Shown piece by piece: positions 8,239 through 15,476 of a stretch of 64,000 nucleotides of DNA. Location of the stretch: positions 1 to 64,000 of the forward strand of contig JAWXUU010000003.1 in the NCBI GenBank assembly GCA_044426085.1. The letters run 5' to 3'. Origin of the DNA: JAWXUU01 sp044426085. Its GTDB lineage: Bacteria > Bacillota > Clostridia > Christensenellales > CAMQZB01. The number at the start of each line of letters is the position of its first letter. The first letter of the stretch is position 1. A model generated the notes under the pieces. That model searched no databases. It saw nothing but the letters and a program-made list of their open reading frames with translations, and was not told the DNA's origin. Position numbers and translations under genes: made by a program.

Positions 8239-8837
8239 ATGTATATACCTAAGTTTCGGACTGCAGAAGATGTGGTTATTTATTTTCGGGAACGGGATCC
8301 TAAGAGCGTTGTTAGTAGGGGGTTTATTTATAATCTTGTCGAGAACGGCAAAATCAGTGGATTTAGAGTTGGTCGCAAGTGTGTTGTGAATTTGGATGAG
8401 ATTACTTTTTATCTCAGTGGTGCTGTTGGTTATGATATACCTGTGGAGCAACCTACTTTCATCGTGACGGCGAAAACGGCTTACAAAATGCTCAAAGAAA
8501 AAGACCCAGCCACTAAGCTGAGCCGTGATGTTATTCGTGAGATTGTGGCTAGTGGTGCTTTAGGTGGTGTCACATCTGGTATTCGCACATATTTTGATTT
8601 CAACAAACTTATGGCTTATGTTTCGCCCACTTGTTTTGCTCCTGCACCGAAGAAAGTTCCACGCTTGCGCAATTACGAAAAAACCTATCACCACATTCAC
8701 AAATACACCAAACTCCCAATCACATGGGATAGATTGCACGCCATCTGCCACTCTGGCGAGGTCTCTGCGAACTTCACGGCAATCGCCTAGTTGTGGATTT
8801 TGATGCGATAAAAAGCAAATTACTAACATACCACTAA
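8239..8837 (+). pseudogene. Triple excisionase-module protein, copy 2, frameshifted near the 3' end
   Basis: A close paralogue of the gene at 3077, nearly identical over modules 1 and 2. In module 3 one base is missing after CHSGEV (GAGGTCTCTGCG here against GAAGTTCTCTGCG in copy 1), so the frame ends early at 8790 after 183 residues. Restoring one base would continue to a stop at 8837 and give about 199 residues ending ...LLTYH. The wing of the third module is therefore lost unless frameshifting occurs. Strong conservation elsewhere indicates recent duplication. The truncated product may still bind DNA through modules 1 and 2. Confidence 0.7.
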
Positions 8838-8841
8838 AAAA

Positions 8842-9102
8842 CTAATCAACTTTCCTTCCACATTTTGGGCAGTTGTGAACAAATAGCCCATCTTTGGATC
8901 TAAATAGCAATAAATATCCACATTTTTCGCACTGAACATGTGTTATCACATAATGATACACAGCTATCCCTGCTCCACCCACTATAAACAAAGTCCATGC
9001 TGGAAAGTTTATCGTCATGAAGAAATAGATAATGATGGCAATACACAAAACACACGTAATTCCCGTCGCAATCAAGATTTTTATTCCTTTACTTCTTTTC
9101 AT
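8842..9102 (-). CDS. Small membrane-anchored zinc-ribbon protein
   Basis: An 86-residue protein with two hydrophobic helices (about residues 8-30 and 33-55) followed by a C-terminal zinc ribbon made of CEKC (about 58-61) and CPKC (about 78-81). The ribbon would face the cytoplasm if both helices cross the membrane. A GGGGG ribosome binding site precedes the ATG at 9102. It ends 4 bp from the restored end of the frameshifted triple-module gene, in convergent orientation. The family is unknown; zinc-ribbon/two-helix proteins are common small accessory proteins. Confidence 0.65.
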   Translation of the reverse strand: MKRSKGIKILIATGITCVLCIAIIIYFFMTINFPAWTLFIVGGAGIAVYHYVITHVQCEKCGYLLLFRSKDGLFVHNCPKCGRKVD

Positions 9103-9312
9103 ATAGTTACCCCCAATGATATCATTATTATAACATAAAAGAATAATTAGGCACGTAAATTTAGTGTAATTTGCAAGTAAATATTACATCACTACTTGCG
9201 TTATTTAATAATAGATTGTATAATTAAGTGCAACACCTAAAAAAGAATAGCGATTCACATCGGAATCCTTTATAATGGAAAGTGACCAAACCGACCATTG
9301 GGGGAAAACAAC

Positions 9313-9399
9313 ATGAACCGCTACGCACATTTTACCACAGATGACAGAGAAAATGCAAGAGTTTTACTTTCGCAAAATGATAAAAGAAAAGCAACATAA
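9313..9399 (+). pseudogene. N-terminal remnant of an IS30-like transposase
   Basis: The frame MNRYAHFTTDDRENARVLLS followed by QNDKRKAT and a stop resembles the start of IS30-family transposases (basic N-terminus, then a short helix ending in S/Q before the first helix-turn-helix). Only 28 codons remain. A promoter-like stretch and GGGGG ribosome binding site lie upstream, as in such elements. The stop codon lies inside a terminator hairpin. Confidence 0.45.
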
Positions 9400-9435
9400 T
9401 CCACATCTTATGGCGGAAATTATGTTGCTTTTTTA
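9390..9435 (+). terminator. Rho-independent terminator
   Basis: AGCAACATAAT (9390-9400) pairs perfectly with ATTATGTTGCT (9419-9429) and is followed by a run of T. It overlaps the end of the IS30-like remnant. Confidence 0.65.
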
Positions 9436-9478
9436 TTATATCCAGATTTATAAATCTATTATTTTCTCACATCCTATA

Positions 9479-9528
9479 ATATCACAAAAAGAAATCACTA
9501 GCCCCCTTGCGATTTCTTTTTGTGATAT
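9479..9528. repeat. 18-bp perfect inverted repeat
   Basis: ATATCACAAAAAGAAATC (9479-9496) is exactly complementary to 9511-9528, with a 14-base loop. It lies between the IS30-like remnant and the end of the FUSC-family gene. It may be a bidirectional terminator or an insertion scar. Confidence 0.6.
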
Positions 9529-9591
9529 ATTAAAGAATATTTATGAAAAATATAGTAACTGTCTTTATTTGTTCATTTTTTATTGTCACGG

Positions 9592-10488
9592 CTATTTTCT
9601 TGCGACTATGAGTTTTTCTTTCGTGTAGTTTTGATATAAAGATGGAATCACTTTATCAAGAATCCAGCACAAAGCAAGCGCCAAAATTGCACCAAGAATT
9701 GTCCAAAGCACCCTTTGAATCACAATATCATAACTCAAATCGCCACTTGCCAAAATGTTGCAAACTGTTGCATTCATACCAATGCAAGCACTGCCCATAA
9801 TGTATTTTTCAGGCATGAAAAACTTAATACCAAAAAACGTGGCAACGGCAACACAGACTAGCACTGCCGTGTTTGCGTCAAAAAACACCAACCCGCCCAC
9901 AACAATTGCACTGACAAAAGCACCGACTATTCTGCGTTTGCCACGCGCTGAAATACGTCCGTATTCTCCGCCAATAAGCACCGCCGAAGCCGACACAATA
10001 ATCCAATATCCGCGATGGTCATAAACAAAATAGGCAATCCACGAAACAAGGAAAACTATTAGGCAATGAGCGAGAAGTTTTGTCATGATATGGGAATTTT
10101 CATTGAAAAATGTTTTATATTTGTGCATCATACCCTGAATGACATTATCACGAGAAAACATCGGCATCTGATTTTTACGCAGTTTGACAAATGAAATTGC
10201 AAGGATGATAAGCGTAATTATCAATCCCCATGTCACAATACCAACCACTGATTCCACCCCGCCATCTTTATTGCTTGCAATCAAGAACAATAGCGCCATG
10301 TGAAAATAATATGGAAATTTGCCGTTGTTTGCTTTCCAAAAAATATATGAAAAGCCATATATTGCCGTGAACGCAAAAGGCACAACCACAGTATATTCTG
10401 CTGCGATTGCACCAACCGCACAAACTAATATAAGACTCAAACACAGCAATGTGCGTGATATAATTTTCGATAAAATATTTTCTTCCAT
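9592..10488 (-). CDS. FUSC-family (aromatic acid exporter-like) membrane protein
   Basis: A protein of about 298 residues with two bundles of hydrophobic helices (about 15-110 and 150-280) separated by a basic cytoplasmic segment (about 110-140). This is the pattern of the fusaric-acid-resistance (FUSC) superfamily, with a typical GGEYGRISARGKRR motif in the second half. Members export aromatic acids or related toxic compounds. The start at 10488 (second ATG) is preferred because GGAG lies 9 bases upstream; the first ATG at 10503 has no ribosome binding site. A patatin remnant and a CIRCE-overlapped promoter lie upstream, so expression may be heat-regulated (inference). Confidence 0.7.
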   Translation of the reverse strand: MEENILSKIISRTLLCLSLILVCAVGAIAAEYTVVVPFAFTAIYGFSYIFWKANNGKFPYYFHMALLFLIASNKDGGVESVVGIVTWGLIITLIILAISFVKLRKNQMPMFSRDNVIQGMMHKYKTFFNENSHIMTKLLAHCLIVFLVSWIAYFVYDHRGYWIIVSASAVLIGGEYGRISARGKRRIVGAFVSAIVVGGLVFFDANTAVLVCVAVATFFGIKFFMPEKYIMGSACIGMNATVCNILASGDLSYDIVIQRVLWTILGAILALALCWILDKVIPSLYQNYTKEKLIVARK

Positions 10489-10522
10489 TGATAATTTCTC
10501 CATTTTTCAATTCATCTTTTGC

Positions 10523-10681
10523 TTATTTTGCCATGTATTTTAATAGGTTATCATACTGCTCTTTCATGTTTTCGTAGCCGTGATTATATGATTTAGTCAA
10601 TGCGGCTGGATCTTGTTCTACTAGCGTGCACAATTCATCTTCTGGGCGAATGACAAAAATTTCTTTTCTAAGAACATTATA
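10523..10681 (-). pseudogene. C-terminal remnant of a patatin-like phospholipase gene
   Basis: About 50 codons ending ...NLLKYMAK and a stop include KEIFVIRPEDELCT and a following E-x-D-P segment. This matches the extreme C-terminus of YjjU-type patatin-like phospholipases, which usually read (I/V)FVIRP...(E/K)xDP. The N-terminal catalytic domain is absent; the frame runs straight into the -10 box at 10676-10681 without a start codon or ribosome binding site. It appears to be what a deletion left behind. Confidence 0.55.
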
Positions 10682-10704
10682 GTCTGAAAAATTAGCAGTG
10701 TCAA
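10676..10704 (-). promoter_or_regulatory. Perfect sigma-A consensus promoter (leftward)
   Basis: On the minus strand TTGACA (10704-10699), 17-bp spacer, TATAAT (10681-10676). The -35 box lies within the first CIRCE-like operator. It would transcribe the patatin remnant and the FUSC gene. Confidence 0.8.
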
Positions 10705-10718
10705 GCGTAGAGTGCTAA
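10692..10718. promoter_or_regulatory. CIRCE-like HrcA operator 1 (imperfect)
   Basis: TTAGCAGTG (10692-10700), 9-base spacer, GAGTGCTAA (10710-10718). The consensus is TTAGCACTC-N9-GAGTGCTAA; two bases of the left arm differ. It overlaps the -35 box of the leftward promoter. Confidence 0.7.
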
Positions 10719-10741
10719 TTTTTGCAAAAAACTGCATTTTT

Positions 10742-10768
10742 TTAGCACTCTGCAAATAAGAGTGCTAG
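10742..10768. promoter_or_regulatory. CIRCE HrcA operator 2 (near perfect)
   Basis: TTAGCACTC (10742-10750), 9-base spacer, GAGTGCTAG (10760-10768). Only the last base differs from consensus. CIRCE is the binding site of the heat-shock repressor HrcA and normally precedes groESL or hrcA-grpE-dnaK; none of these is in the window. Confidence 0.8.
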
Positions 10769-10866
10769 TTTTATTTGTTTGTTTATCGCTGGTGATAAGC
10801 TCATTTTGTCACCCATGATAAAAAAACGAAGGGTTAGGTTTTATCAAAAACAAAAAAAGCCCCCTA

Positions 10867-10941
10867 TTTGCACATAATTTGATTTAATTTGCACATAAAT
10901 TGCCATAATGTATTGACTTTTCTTTATATTTTGCATATAAT
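10867..10941 (+). promoter_or_regulatory. Toxin-antitoxin promoter with repeated operator-like motifs
   Basis: TTGACT (10913-10918), 17-bp spacer, TATAAT (10936-10941). TTTGCACATAA occurs at 10867 and 10888, and TTTGCATATAA at 10930 over the -10 box; the offsets are 21 and 42 bp, that is, whole pairs of helical turns. RelB/DinJ antitoxins normally repress their own operon, so these repeats are candidate binding sites. Confidence 0.6.
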
Positions 10942-10969
10942 AGAAACATAAAATAATGGAGGTGCAGAT

Positions 10970-11242
10970 ATGCCTAATGTTAATATCACTGTTCGCATGG
11001 ATGAAAATTTGAAGGCGCAAGCAGAGGATTTGTTTTCCGACTTTGGTCTTTCCATGTCAAGTGCATTTGTCATGTTCACAAAGCAAGCCATAAGAGAACA
11101 ACGCATTCCTTTTGAAATAAAGCGTGAACCAAACCAAGCCACTTTGCAAGCGATGAATGAAGTTGCTGATATGAAAGCAAATCCACATAACTATAAAAGC
11201 TACGATAGTGCAAGTGAAATGATGGAGGATATACTTGGATGA
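10970..11242 (+). CDS. RelB/DinJ-family antitoxin
   Basis: A 90-residue protein starting MPNVNITVRMDENLKAQAE, the ribbon-helix-helix N-terminus of RelB/DinJ antitoxins, followed by DFGLSMSSAFVMFTKQAIRE (the two RHH helices) and a flexible C-terminal half that would wrap and block the toxin. It acts as a dimeric DNA-binding repressor of its own operon and as inhibitor of the partner toxin. GGAGG precedes the ATG. Its last codons overlap the toxin start by 4 bp (ATGA), the usual translational coupling of type II systems. Confidence 0.9.
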   Translation: MPNVNITVRMDENLKAQAEDLFSDFGLSMSSAFVMFTKQAIREQRIPFEIKREPNQATLQAMNEVADMKANPHNYKSYDSASEMMEDILG

Positions 11243-11517
11243 AATACAAAATCCAACCATCAAACCAATTCAAGCGCGACCTAAAGCTAGTTCAAAAACG
11301 CGGATTACAAATAAGTCTTTTAACAGATATAATCGATAAACTTGCTGAGGGAAAGGAGTTGACAGCTAAACTCCACGACCACGCTTTGACAGGCAATTTT
11401 AAAGGTTGCCGTGAATGTCACATCTCACCTGATTGGCTTTTGATTTACGAATACGAAAAAGACAAACTCTATCTTTATCTAACTCGCACTGGCTCTCATA
11501 ATGACCTGTTCAAATAG
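11239..11517 (+). CDS. yafQ: YafQ-family mRNA interferase toxin
   Basis: A 92-residue RelE-superfamily protein of the YafQ type. Seen motifs are FKRDLKLVQKRG near the N-terminus, LHDHALTGNFKGCRECHI in the centre (with the paired histidines and C-x-x-C-H region of YafQ), and the C-terminal SHNDLFK whose histidine is catalytic in YafQ. Such toxins cleave mRNA on the ribosome when the antitoxin is degraded. Its position directly after, and overlapping, the DinJ-like antitoxin confirms a type II pair. Length and key residues appear intact. Confidence 0.92.
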   Translation: MKYKIQPSNQFKRDLKLVQKRGLQISLLTDIIDKLAEGKELTAKLHDHALTGNFKGCRECHISPDWLLIYEYEKDKLYLYLTRTGSHNDLFK

Positions 11518-11585
11518 TGCATAAAACCAATATGATTTTCGATTTAGGACGGGAAATTGTCGCCATTTTTCACACAATAAAAAAG

Positions 11586-11624
11586 CCACAGCAGGGTGAT
11601 AATTTTCCCTGCTGTGGTTATTTT
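11586..11624 (+). terminator. Terminator of the toxin-antitoxin operon
   Basis: CCACAGCAGGG (11586-11596) pairs with CCCTGCTGTGG (11607-11617), followed by a T-rich tail. Confidence 0.85.
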
Positions 11625-11669
11625 TATGTTGTTTTATCCAAAGCACTGTTTTTCAATCTTAAAAAAGGC

Positions 11670-11698
11670 TTGCTTGTTTTTGTGGGTTGTGATATAAT
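11670..11698 (+). promoter_or_regulatory. Promoter of the stand-alone shikimate kinase gene
   Basis: TTGCTT (11670-11675), 17-bp spacer, TATAAT (11693-11698), 29 bp upstream of the start codon. Confidence 0.65.
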
Positions 11699-11727
11699 TT
11701 GAAAAAAAATTATAAAGGAATCTTTTG

Positions 11728-12246
11728 ATGGACAAAAATATTATATTGATTGGAATGCCCGGGTGTGGCAAAAGCACGCTTGGGGTTTTGCTTGCCAAAC
11801 AGATGGGGTTTGGATATGTGGACTCTGACGTTGCAATTCAACAGCACACGCAAAAACGCCTTTCCGACATTCTGCAAACTGAAGGGCTGGATGGTTTTAT
11901 CGCAATTGAAGGGGCAATAAACACTCAACTTGCAAAGGGCATGAGTCGCACCGTTATCGCAACGGGCGGCAGTGCGATTTATCACCACGAAGCCATGCAA
12001 GAACTTTGCAAATCGGGAATTTGCGTGTATATTGAAGTTTCACTTCCCACCCTTGAAAAAAGACTTGGCGATTATTCGCAACGTGGTGTTGCCCTTCCCA
12101 AAGGCTACACCTTGCAAGATTTGTATGCCGAGCGTGACCCATTATACTGCAAATACGCCCACATAACGCAAAAGGAAAATCCGCAAACTTCCATGCAAGA
12201 AGTTGTGCGCCAGCTTGAAAAACTTATTATTGATTGCAAAAAATAA
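11728..12246 (+). CDS. aroK: Shikimate kinase-like P-loop kinase (stand-alone copy)
   Basis: A 172-residue P-loop kinase with the Walker A motif GMPGCGKS (about residues 9-16), the DSD metal/shikimate-binding motif (about 33-35), ATGGS where shikimate kinases have GGG, and a lid and C-terminal part (QRGVALPKGYTLQDLYAERDPLY) typical of a Clostridia variant. Shikimate kinase phosphorylates shikimate at O3 in aromatic amino-acid synthesis. The arginine of the usual FR..E shikimate-binding motif is replaced (GFIAIEG here), so the substrate is not certain. The ATG at 11728 is preferred over TTG at 11725, with AAAGGA about 8 bases upstream. A second, more divergent kinase lies with aroB/aroQ at 35834. 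Confidence 0.75.
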   Translation: MDKNIILIGMPGCGKSTLGVLLAKQMGFGYVDSDVAIQQHTQKRLSDILQTEGLDGFIAIEGAINTQLAKGMSRTVIATGGSAIYHHEAMQELCKSGICVYIEVSLPTLEKRLGDYSQRGVALPKGYTLQDLYAERDPLYCKYAHITQKENPQTSMQEVVRQLEKLIIDCKK

Positions 12247-12266
12247 ACGTACAGCAAAACAAAAAA

Positions 12267-12301
12267 CACCCCTGCAATATTTTGCGGGGGTGAAGTTTTT
12301 T
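12267..12301 (+). terminator. Terminator after the shikimate kinase gene
   Basis: CACCCCTGCAA (12267-12277) and TTGCGGGGGTG (12282-12292) form a stem with one G-T pair, followed by a T run. Confidence 0.85.
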
Positions 12302-12317
12302 ATGTATTTAATTTTAT

Positions 12318-12370
12318 TTGTTCATTTGTTTATTTGTTCACTTGTTTATTTGTTCATTGGTTTATTTATT
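12318..12370. repeat. Short T-rich tandem repeat
   Basis: About three imperfect copies of a 16-base unit (TTGTTCATTTGTTTAT-like) between the terminator and the end of degV. Low complexity; probably slippage. Confidence 0.6.
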
Positions 12371-12386
12371 TTATGAAATACCGATT

Positions 12387-13229
12387 TTATACGCACACGA
12401 TAACGCCACCGTTGTTTGCATACATCGTGCTGAGACCTGCGGCTTTCACGATTATGATTTCTTTGAAATCACCAATTTTTTCGAACTTTTCTTTCAGTGC
12501 GATTGCCCTTTCATAGGCATTGCAATGAGTTATTCCAAGGATTTTTTCCTTCATATTAGAAGTTGAATCAACAACGATATCCGCCATTCTTGCAAGAGCT
12601 TTATTGATACCCCTTGCTTGTTCAGCTTTTTCGATTTCGCCTTCTTTTGTTGCGCACATGATTGGTTTTATGTTCAAAACGTTTGCAAGGATTGCTTTTG
12701 TTTTTGAAAGTCTGCCATTTTTTCTTAATGTTTCAAGTGATTCCAAAACAAAGAAAGTGCTCATCTCTTCGATATAATCTTCCACTTCACTTACGATATC
12801 AGCAAAAGCTTTGCCACTTTCTGCAAGTTCGCGAATCTTGAGCATAACCAAAACTTCACCGACTGATGCCGATTTAGAATTGAACACATGGATATTTTTG
12901 TCCGCAGAAAAATCTTCAGCGAACATTCTTTTTCCAAGTTCTGCCGAGTTGTGGCAACCGCTTAGTGCAGCGGAAATTGTCACTACGTATATATCTTGCT
13001 GATCACCTTGATATGCGTCGCAAAAATCTTGCGGAGAAGGACATGCACTTTTTGGGCATTCTTCTGTCGCATCTGTTTTGCGGATAAATTCCATTTGGTC
13101 AAACGATTTATCATCCACAATAGTTTCCCCGCCAAGCAACATTGAAAATGGAATTTTCGCAACATTACTTTGCTCGCCAATTATTTCTTCATATTCACAA
13201 CAACTGTCAACAACAATTTTATAAGCCAT
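12387..13229 (-). CDS. DegV family fatty-acid-binding protein
   Basis: A 280-residue DegV-family protein. The N-terminus MAYKIVVDSCCEY carries the DS motif that starts the family, the centre has VVTISAALSGCHNSAELGK (the S/TxS-type fatty-acid head-group site), and the C-terminus has the conserved ITHCNA and the final GGVI. DegV/FakB proteins bind fatty acids; some present exogenous fatty acid to the kinase FakA. No fakA is visible here, so the partner must be elsewhere. AAGGAG precedes the ATG at 13229. It is monocistronic and convergent with the shikimate kinase gene. Confidence 0.9.
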   Translation of the reverse strand: MAYKIVVDSCCEYEEIIGEQSNVAKIPFSMLLGGETIVDDKSFDQMEFIRKTDATEECPKSACPSPQDFCDAYQGDQQDIYVVTISAALSGCHNSAELGKRMFAEDFSADKNIHVFNSKSASVGEVLVMLKIRELAESGKAFADIVSEVEDYIEEMSTFFVLESLETLRKNGRLSKTKAILANVLNIKPIMCATKEGEIEKAEQARGINKALARMADIVVDSTSNMKEKILGITHCNAYERAIALKEKFEKIGDFKEIIIVKAAGLSTMYANNGGVIVCV

Positions 13230-13497
13230 AATTTCTCCTTTATAACAAAAGATACACGTAAGAATTCATACTATCTTTTAACACAGTATATATTATATTA
13301 TATAACTTGTCAAGAAAACTCAAGTTTTATCAAGATTTATATACCACAGAATAATAATCCGAATAATTTTGCCGTAAAATCATCGGCGGGCGTATTGCAA
13401 TGCGTACTTTTATTTGGCTGTAGCATTTTTTAAAATCGCAAAAACCAAACCTACTCAAATTTATATTCAATTCTGCACATTAAATTTTATTAACCTA
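13230..13497. other. Intergenic region between divergent degV and GltD-like genes
   Basis: AT-rich; no gene seen. It should hold the degV promoter on the minus strand (not clearly resolved). The promoter of the flavoprotein gene lies at its right end. Confidence 0.4.
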
Positions 13498-13526
13498 TTG
13501 CATTTTCGCATTTTTGATGTTATATT
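13498..13526 (+). promoter_or_regulatory. Promoter of the GltD-like gene
   Basis: TTGCAT (13498-13503), 17-bp spacer, TATATT (13521-13526), 37 bp upstream of the ATG at 13563, which has GGGGG as ribosome binding site. Confidence 0.55.
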
Positions 13527-13562
13527 ATTAATGGTATCATATGTATACTATAGGGGGTTTAT

Positions 13563-14801
13563 ATGGATTTTTTAATGCTAGAAGCTAACAAGTGTTTCAA
13601 GTGCAAAAACGCACGTTGCAGTGCTAGTTGCCCAATCAACACACCAATACCAGAAGTTATTGCACTTTTTGAGCAAGGGGAAAAAGAAAAGGCGGCAAAA
13701 ATGTTGTTTGAAAACAATCCACTTTCTGCAATCTGCGCCTACATCTGCCCACACGAACGCCAATGCAGTGGCAATTGCGTAAGGTCAAGAAAAGGCGATC
13801 CCGTATTATTCCAAAAAATCGAAGCAAAGCTTTCAAGCGGATATCTTCATTCTTTAAAGCTTGAAAAACCCGCACCAAACGGCAAGAAAATTGCAATTGT
13901 TGGTTCTGGCCCTGCTGGCATCACCGGCGCTCTTTTGCTTGCTTCAAAGGGTTATTATGTCACACTTTACGAAATCAGAACAAGAATTGGCGGTGCACTT
14001 AGATACGCTATCCCAGAATTCCGCCTTGAACCACGCCTTATTGATAAGCTTGAAGAAATGCTTGTTTCACTTGGCGTGCACATAAAAACAAACACAATGG
14101 TTGGACCTGTTATCACCATTGATAAACTTTTGGACGACGGATACGATGCAGTTTATATCGCAACTGGCGTGTGGAATCCAAGAACACTTAATATCAAGGG
14201 GGAAACTCTTGGGCATGTGACTTACGCAATCAACTATCTTAAAGCACCAAAAACATTCGATATCCGTGGCAAAGTTTGCGTTATCGGCGCGGGCGACGTT
14301 GCAATGGATGCGGCGAGATGTGCAAAAAGATACGGCGCATCAGATGTTTCTGTTCTATATCGCGGAAATGAATACCAAATGTCGGCAACTAAGCACGAAA
14401 TTGAAGGCGCAAAAGATGACGGCATAGAATTTATTTTCAACAAAGTGCCAACAGAAATCACACCAGAAGGCATGTATGTTGAATCGACAGAACAAGAAGT
14501 TTTGGAAGACGGCAGTGCTAAACTTATTCCAATTCCTAATTCTAAAGAGTTCTTGGAATTTGATAACATCCTGGTTGCTGTAAGCCAAACTGCGGCAAAC
14601 AATATCGTTTCTAACACGGCGGGGCTTGAAACAAAATACGGGCTTCTTGTTACCGACCAATTCGCTTCCACAACAAAAAAAGGCGTGTTTGCAACGGGCG
14701 ACGTTGTGAGCGGTGCGAAAACCGTTGTGCTTGCTGTTGCCAACGCAAAAGTTGCGGTTGAAGGCATAAAAAGATATTGCTTCCCTGAAGATGCTGAGTA
14801 A
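13563..14801 (+). CDS. GltD/PreT-like NAD(P)-dependent FAD oxidoreductase
   Basis: A 412-residue flavoprotein of the glutamate synthase small-subunit type. The N-terminal domain (1-95) has the cysteine-rich 4Fe-4S binding pattern (CFKCKNARCSASCP and CAYICPHERQCSGNC). The FAD dinucleotide fold follows (IAIVGSGPAGITGALLLASKG, about 107-127), then an NAD(P) fold (VCVIGAGDVAMDAARCAKR, about 238-256), and the closing FAD motif GVFATGDVVSGAKTV (about 378-392). Such proteins move electrons from NAD(P)H through FAD and Fe-S clusters to a partner subunit (GltB, PreA or NfnA-like). No partner gene is adjacent, so the acceptor is unknown. It is monocistronic, between a promoter and a strong terminator. 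Confidence 0.85.
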   Translation: MDFLMLEANKCFKCKNARCSASCPINTPIPEVIALFEQGEKEKAAKMLFENNPLSAICAYICPHERQCSGNCVRSRKGDPVLFQKIEAKLSSGYLHSLKLEKPAPNGKKIAIVGSGPAGITGALLLASKGYYVTLYEIRTRIGGALRYAIPEFRLEPRLIDKLEEMLVSLGVHIKTNTMVGPVITIDKLLDDGYDAVYIATGVWNPRTLNIKGETLGHVTYAINYLKAPKTFDIRGKVCVIGAGDVAMDAARCAKRYGASDVSVLYRGNEYQMSATKHEIEGAKDDGIEFIFNKVPTEITPEGMYVESTEQEVLEDGSAKLIPIPNSKEFLEFDNILVAVSQTAANNIVSNTAGLETKYGLLVTDQFASTTKKGVFATGDVVSGAKTVVLAVANAKVAVEGIKRYCFPEDAE

Positions 14802-14865
14802 TTTATAATAAATTCTCTAAAAAATCAACTCTGCCCGCTTCAGAAATCGAATAAATAACAAATAT

Positions 14866-14903
14866 GCCCCAACGAAATCACTTCCGTTGGGGCGATTTTT
14901 TTT
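14866..14903 (+). terminator. Terminator of the GltD-like gene
   Basis: GCCCCAACG (14866-14874) pairs with CGTTGGGGC (14885-14893), followed by a long T run. Confidence 0.85.
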
Positions 14904-15103
14904 GCGAAACAGCAACAGCGAAACTGCTTATAAGTGCGGTTGTTCTTTTAAAAATAAACATCATTGCATATCATTATATATCACAATATATGTTGCTTAT
15001 AAATATATTTTATATTTATATAATATGCATTTACCACGTTATATGTGTATCCATTTCACTACAAAATATTGTATAATATATATACACAAACACGGAGGCA
15101 AAT

Positions 15104-15400
15104 ATGAGCAAAACGGACATCATTGAAAGAATCAGTTTTTTTCGCACGCGAGCAAAACTGTCACAAAAAGCTCTTTCCATTGCAATAGACATGAACATTG
15201 GATACATCAACAGACTAGAATCAAAAAAGGACTTTCTTCCAAGCCTTGAATCACTGCTGAAAATTATCGCAGTTTGCAGTTGCACCGAAGAGGAATTTTT
15301 TTATCGCGATATATCAAAATATCCAAACGATAAAATCATTATCGACAAAATCCAAACCCTACCCCAAGACAAGCGAGATGCGATCTTAAAACTTATATAA
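15104..15400 (+). CDS. XRE-family helix-turn-helix regulator
   Basis: A 98-residue protein with a Cro/CI-type helix-turn-helix: residues 7-65 include FFRTRAKLSQKALSIAIDMN (helices 1-3) and GYINRLESKKDFLPSLESLL. The C-terminal tail (about 70-98) is a short helix likely used in dimerisation. GGAGG precedes the ATG. It is flanked by terminators on both sides, so it is monocistronic. Target genes are unknown. Confidence 0.85.
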   Translation: MSKTDIIERISFFRTRAKLSQKALSIAIDMNIGYINRLESKKDFLPSLESLLKIIAVCSCTEEEFFYRDISKYPNDKIIIDKIQTLPQDKRDAILKLI

Positions 15401-15433
15401 TGCACAAACAAATTCATTTATGAATTCTGAAAA

Positions 15434-15476
15434 TGCACCCAAAAGCTACACAAAACTTTTGGGTGCATTTTTTTTA
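15434..15476 (+). terminator. Terminator after the XRE regulator
   Basis: TGCACCCAAAAG (15434-15445) and CTTTTGGGTGCA (15456-15467) form a perfect 12-bp stem followed by T8. Confidence 0.9.

Noticed and set aside
14234..14767. 177-codon frame opposite the GltD-like gene
   Set aside because: Exactly antisense to a strongly conserved enzyme; a codon-bias shadow with no ribosome binding site.
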